In this document: piece by piece, positions 63,528-64,000 of the stretch
Layout: every line of letters begins with the position of its first letter
Position numbering within the stretch: the stretch's first letter is position 1
Source: Pisolithus tinctorius
Taxonomy: Eukaryota; Basidiomycota; Agaricomycetes; Boletales; Pisolithaceae
Assembly (NCBI GenBank): GCA_024663395.1
Contig: JANFAH010000001.1
Coordinates: 4,650,001 to 4,714,000, forward strand
Length of the DNA stretch: 64,000 nt
Reading direction: 5' to 3'
The notes under the pieces: generated by a model
What the model saw: only the letters and a program-made list of their open reading frames with translations
What the model was told of the DNA's origin: nothing
The model's database searches: none
Program-made: the position numbers and the translations under genes

Positions 63528-63675
63528 ACCCTGGGGAAAACCTAGGTCAGCCTAGAATGTAGGTCTATTTAGCCTGGGGAAAGCCCAGGTTCATGCTGGA
63601 GAGCAGGTCTATTTAGCCTGGGGAAAGCCCAGAATCAACCTGGAAAGGTGGTCTATTTAGCCTGGAGAAAGTCCA
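63528..63675. repeat. About 45-bp minisatellite, right part
   Basis: At least three units (GTCTATTTAGCCTGGGGAAA...), continuing the array at 55316-55427 across E3. Confidence 0.82.
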
Positions 63676-63910
63676 ATTTGGACCCCAGCTACCCTTTCAT
63701 TTGATGTATGATATATATATATTATGGAGAAAATGTTTTCTCCAACCATATTAAATTGCTGCCCCAGAGAATCTCCAGCTAGGGAATGGAGAATCTCCAG
63801 GAATGGTGGTGGAGAATCCCCAAAAGTTGGGAATTCCTGACAAAATGACACCTATTAGGTTAATACTTATATCAAAATCTCCAGACCTAATAGGTCTCCA
63901 AGGGGGGTTG
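63676..63910. other. AT-rich interval with 21-bp-type units
   Basis: Contains three GGAGAATCTCC or GGAGAATCCCC units (63764-63825) related to the 54078-54318 minisatellite, and an AT run near 63710. No gene seen. Confidence 0.5.
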
Positions 63911-63914
63911 ACTG

Positions 63915-64000
63915 AAGTGGCTCTAGACATGTGTCTACATTTCACCTCCAGGCATCACCCAGAGGGGGATGATCAGACAGAGCACACCAGCCAGACCCTT
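63915..64000 (+). pseudogene. Gypsy integrase fragment, runs off the right edge
   Basis: Encodes ALDMCLHFTSRHHPEGDDQTEHTSQTL, the catalytic-E region of the E2-type integrase, with Arg to Cys or His and Gly to Arg or Asp changes that fit transitions. No edge is visible within the window. Confidence 0.8.

Overview
The window is a transposon graveyard from a filamentous fungus, most likely a basidiomycete of the Agaricomycetes type. The evidence is short GT-AG introns of about 45-65 nt in gene-like stretches, a fungal phospholipid flippase, chromodomain Ty3/gypsy and Ty1/copia elements of fungal type, and very strong CpG decay: bases 4441-4980 of the flippase contain not one CG. Most nonsense codons I could place against a homologous copy fit CGA to TGA. 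I see no intact host gene.

Layout. 1-5850: three decayed host-like genes, a RING-finger gene on the minus strand and a WD40 gene and a P4-ATPase flippase on the plus strand. 6637-21663: an old LTR element (E0) with a gag-like gene, arrays of hairpin-bearing repeats, an embedded sterol-dehydrogenase-like fragment and a probable 3' LTR. It is split by the chromodomain gypsy element E1 (8139-16260, target duplication TTATT), whose 3' LTR is itself split by a 902-bp solo LTR. About 21930-33876: a second gypsy type (E4), split by gypsy element E2 (23445-31139). 33877-39423: unrecognised sequence, a KDZ-transposase-like fragment and a tandem exon-intron repeat. 39424-52799: a recombinant Ty1/copia locus made of at least four partial copies, riddled with solo LTRs of its own family, a tRNA-derived short element and an antisense gypsy fragment. 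52800-55427: inverted and solo gypsy LTRs and minisatellites. 55428-63527: E3, a structurally complete gypsy element. The window ends inside another gypsy integrase fragment.

E1, E2 and E3 are three related families with one plan: LTR, self-priming site, gag, a -1 frameshift signal, pol (protease, RT, RNase H, integrase, chromodomain), then a convergent antisense gene, polypurine tract and LTR. The antisense gene is the most interesting system here. All three copies encode an Arg/Glu-rich coiled coil followed by a cysteine cluster; in E1 this fits the fungal Zn2Cys6 spacing exactly. In E2 and E3 the antisense reading frame is restored by a GT-AG intron in the antisense direction, so the gene appears to be expressed from the opposite strand yet carried in the sense genomic RNA.

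Several RNA signals are supported by covariation between the families: the first 10-11 nt of the predicted transcript pair with the site just after the 5' LTR (Tf1-like self-priming), the stem after the frameshift heptamer changes on both arms, and a U5 hairpin keeps its loop while its stem changes. All coordinates, translations and alignments were read by eye. No database search was run.
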